DNA of 40,557 bases from Candidatus Wolfebacteria bacterium RIFOXYD12_FULL_48_21 (lineage in GTDB: Bacteria; Patescibacteriota; Minisyncoccia; UBA6257; UBA9933), in contig MGIW01000001.1 in NCBI GenBank assembly GCA_001793945.1, positions 1 to 40,557 of the forward strand, read 5' to 3'. Positions 39,629 to 40,557 of this stretch are shown in pieces. Both the position numbers and the translations under genes were made by a program. Position 1 is the first letter of the stretch; each line of letters starts with the position of its first letter. Below the pieces are notes generated by a model, which searched no databases, was not told the origin of the DNA, and saw only the letters and a list, made by a program, of their open reading frames with translations.

Positions 39629-40306
39629 TTACATTTTACAGATAACCCTGCTTACTTCAATCAATTCGTTGAAAATATCTGCTGAAAAATAGTCAATCCT
39701 ACAAACTCCCTTGTAATTTACTTTCTTTGACGCCTTGCCTATAGTACGAGAATCCACTTGCGCTTTATAAAACAAACGCAAAGGTACCTTCGTACTATTT
39801 GACCAAAATTTTTCCAATTTTTTCACATTTTGATCCGCCCTACATTGAACAGTGCAGCGAAATTTACTCTCATCGAGAATATAACATTCCCTCAAAAAAC
39901 GCAAAAATAGCTTTATTATTTCAGGATCAGAATTACCAAACATTAACGACCCCCTATTGGTCTTTGATCCTTCGCCTAAATATAGCATAGCCAAAGCAAT
40001 TTTTGCAACATCACGGTTAAGAAGGGTAGCGTCTAAATGCTTTACCCTGTTATGAATCGACAGGAGATAATTCTGTCGATTCTTTTTGTTCACTAAAAGA
40101 GCTTTCTTTTGGGCCAGTTTTATATTTTTTGATATGTTTCCGTCGATTCTTTCTTTCTGCTTTTTAGACAAAGTAATATTTTTGAACCAATATGAAATAG
40201 TGCTCTTTGGTATAAAGGTATCCAAAGCTTTATTTATTTCATTATAGGTTTTCCCTCCTTTCCGCAATGAAATAGCTTTTGTTTTAATCAAGGCATCATA
40301 TGTCAT
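39629..40306 (-). CDS. HTH + degenerate LAGLIDADG-like protein
   Basis: N-terminal HTH-like (KTYNEINKALDTFIPKSTISYWFKN), IALAMLYLGEGSKTNRGSLMFGNSDPEIIKLFLRFL. Confidence 0.6.
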   Translation of the reverse strand: MTYDALIKTKAISLRKGGKTYNEINKALDTFIPKSTISYWFKNITLSKKQKERIDGNISKNIKLAQKKALLVNKKNRQNYLLSIHNRVKHLDATLLNRDVAKIALAMLYLGEGSKTNRGSLMFGNSDPEIIKLFLRFLRECYILDESKFRCTVQCRADQNVKKLEKFWSNSTKVPLRLFYKAQVDSRTIGKASKKVNYKGVCRIDYFSADIFNELIEVSRVICKM

Positions 40307-40418
40307 GTTAGTATAATTGTACCATTGAACTTATCCATGTGCAACATACTTTATTCTTGTTTCCTCGCATCCTTGATAAAAATCATTCCCCATGAAATAA
40401 TAGACGAGCAACGATAAC

Positions 40419-40490
40419 GCCCTTGTCGTTCAACGGATAGGACTACGCATTCCTAATGCGTCAATGGGGGTTCGATTCCCTCCGAGGGCA
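40419..40490 (+). tRNA. tRNA-Arg(CCU)
   Basis: anticodon arm ACGCA TTCCTAA TGCGT. Confidence 0.94.
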
Positions 40491-40497
40491 CAGAGCA

Positions 40498-40526
40498 TAA
40501 AATCCCGATACGATCGGGATTTTATA
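40498..40526 (+). terminator. terminator after tRNA-Arg(CCU)
   Basis: aaaatcccgat-acg-atcgggatttt. Confidence 0.8.
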
Positions 40527-40557
40527 GTTGCCCCAGTATTGTCACGAACTCATCAAT

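Noticed and set aside
38307-40306. Group I introns in the tRNA genes next to the LAGLIDADG ORFs
   Set aside because: All three tRNAs fold as uninterrupted cloverleafs.

Overview
The window looks like a chromosomal segment of a Patescibacteria/CPR-type bacterium (inferred from gene content and style; standard code, since UGA is used as a stop). At the left edge is a minus-strand 23S rRNA gene (about 1-2765, 3' end outside the window). It has its own sigma70-like promoter about 0.2 kb upstream and no 16S gene next to it, so it is apparently unlinked. Then come mostly minus-strand genes: dedA-like, galT-like, PBP2, a sensor histidine kinase, and a roughly 13 kb type IV secretion/conjugation-like cluster (9600-22451) with a VirB2-like pilin fused to an M15-like metallopeptidase domain, VirB4-like ATPase, TraC-like protein, PrgI-like protein and VirB6-like channel. 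Further right are a fused MFS/spermidine synthase-like gene, rsmA/ksgA, pcrA/uvrD, a GIY-YIG gene, comM/yifB, a DksA/TraR-type gene, a GT2 glycosyltransferase, a CPBP protease and recG, six tRNAs, and two HTH/LAGLIDADG-like proteins interleaved with tRNA genes. The most unusual content is repetitive DNA. (1) A family of modular palindromic elements (TGTCATTCC...GGGATGACA, with a nested TCCGCCAGCTGGCGGA core) lies in at least 14 intergenic sites, sits inside rsmA as an apparent in-frame insertion of about 40 codons, leaves short in-frame pieces in recG, flanks a GIY-YIG gene, and supplies ATGACA start codons to several ORFs. (2) Strictly 7-nt-phased degenerate arrays of 4-5 units lie directly upstream of several gene starts and one tRNA. 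All assignments come from reading the sequence; no searches were run.
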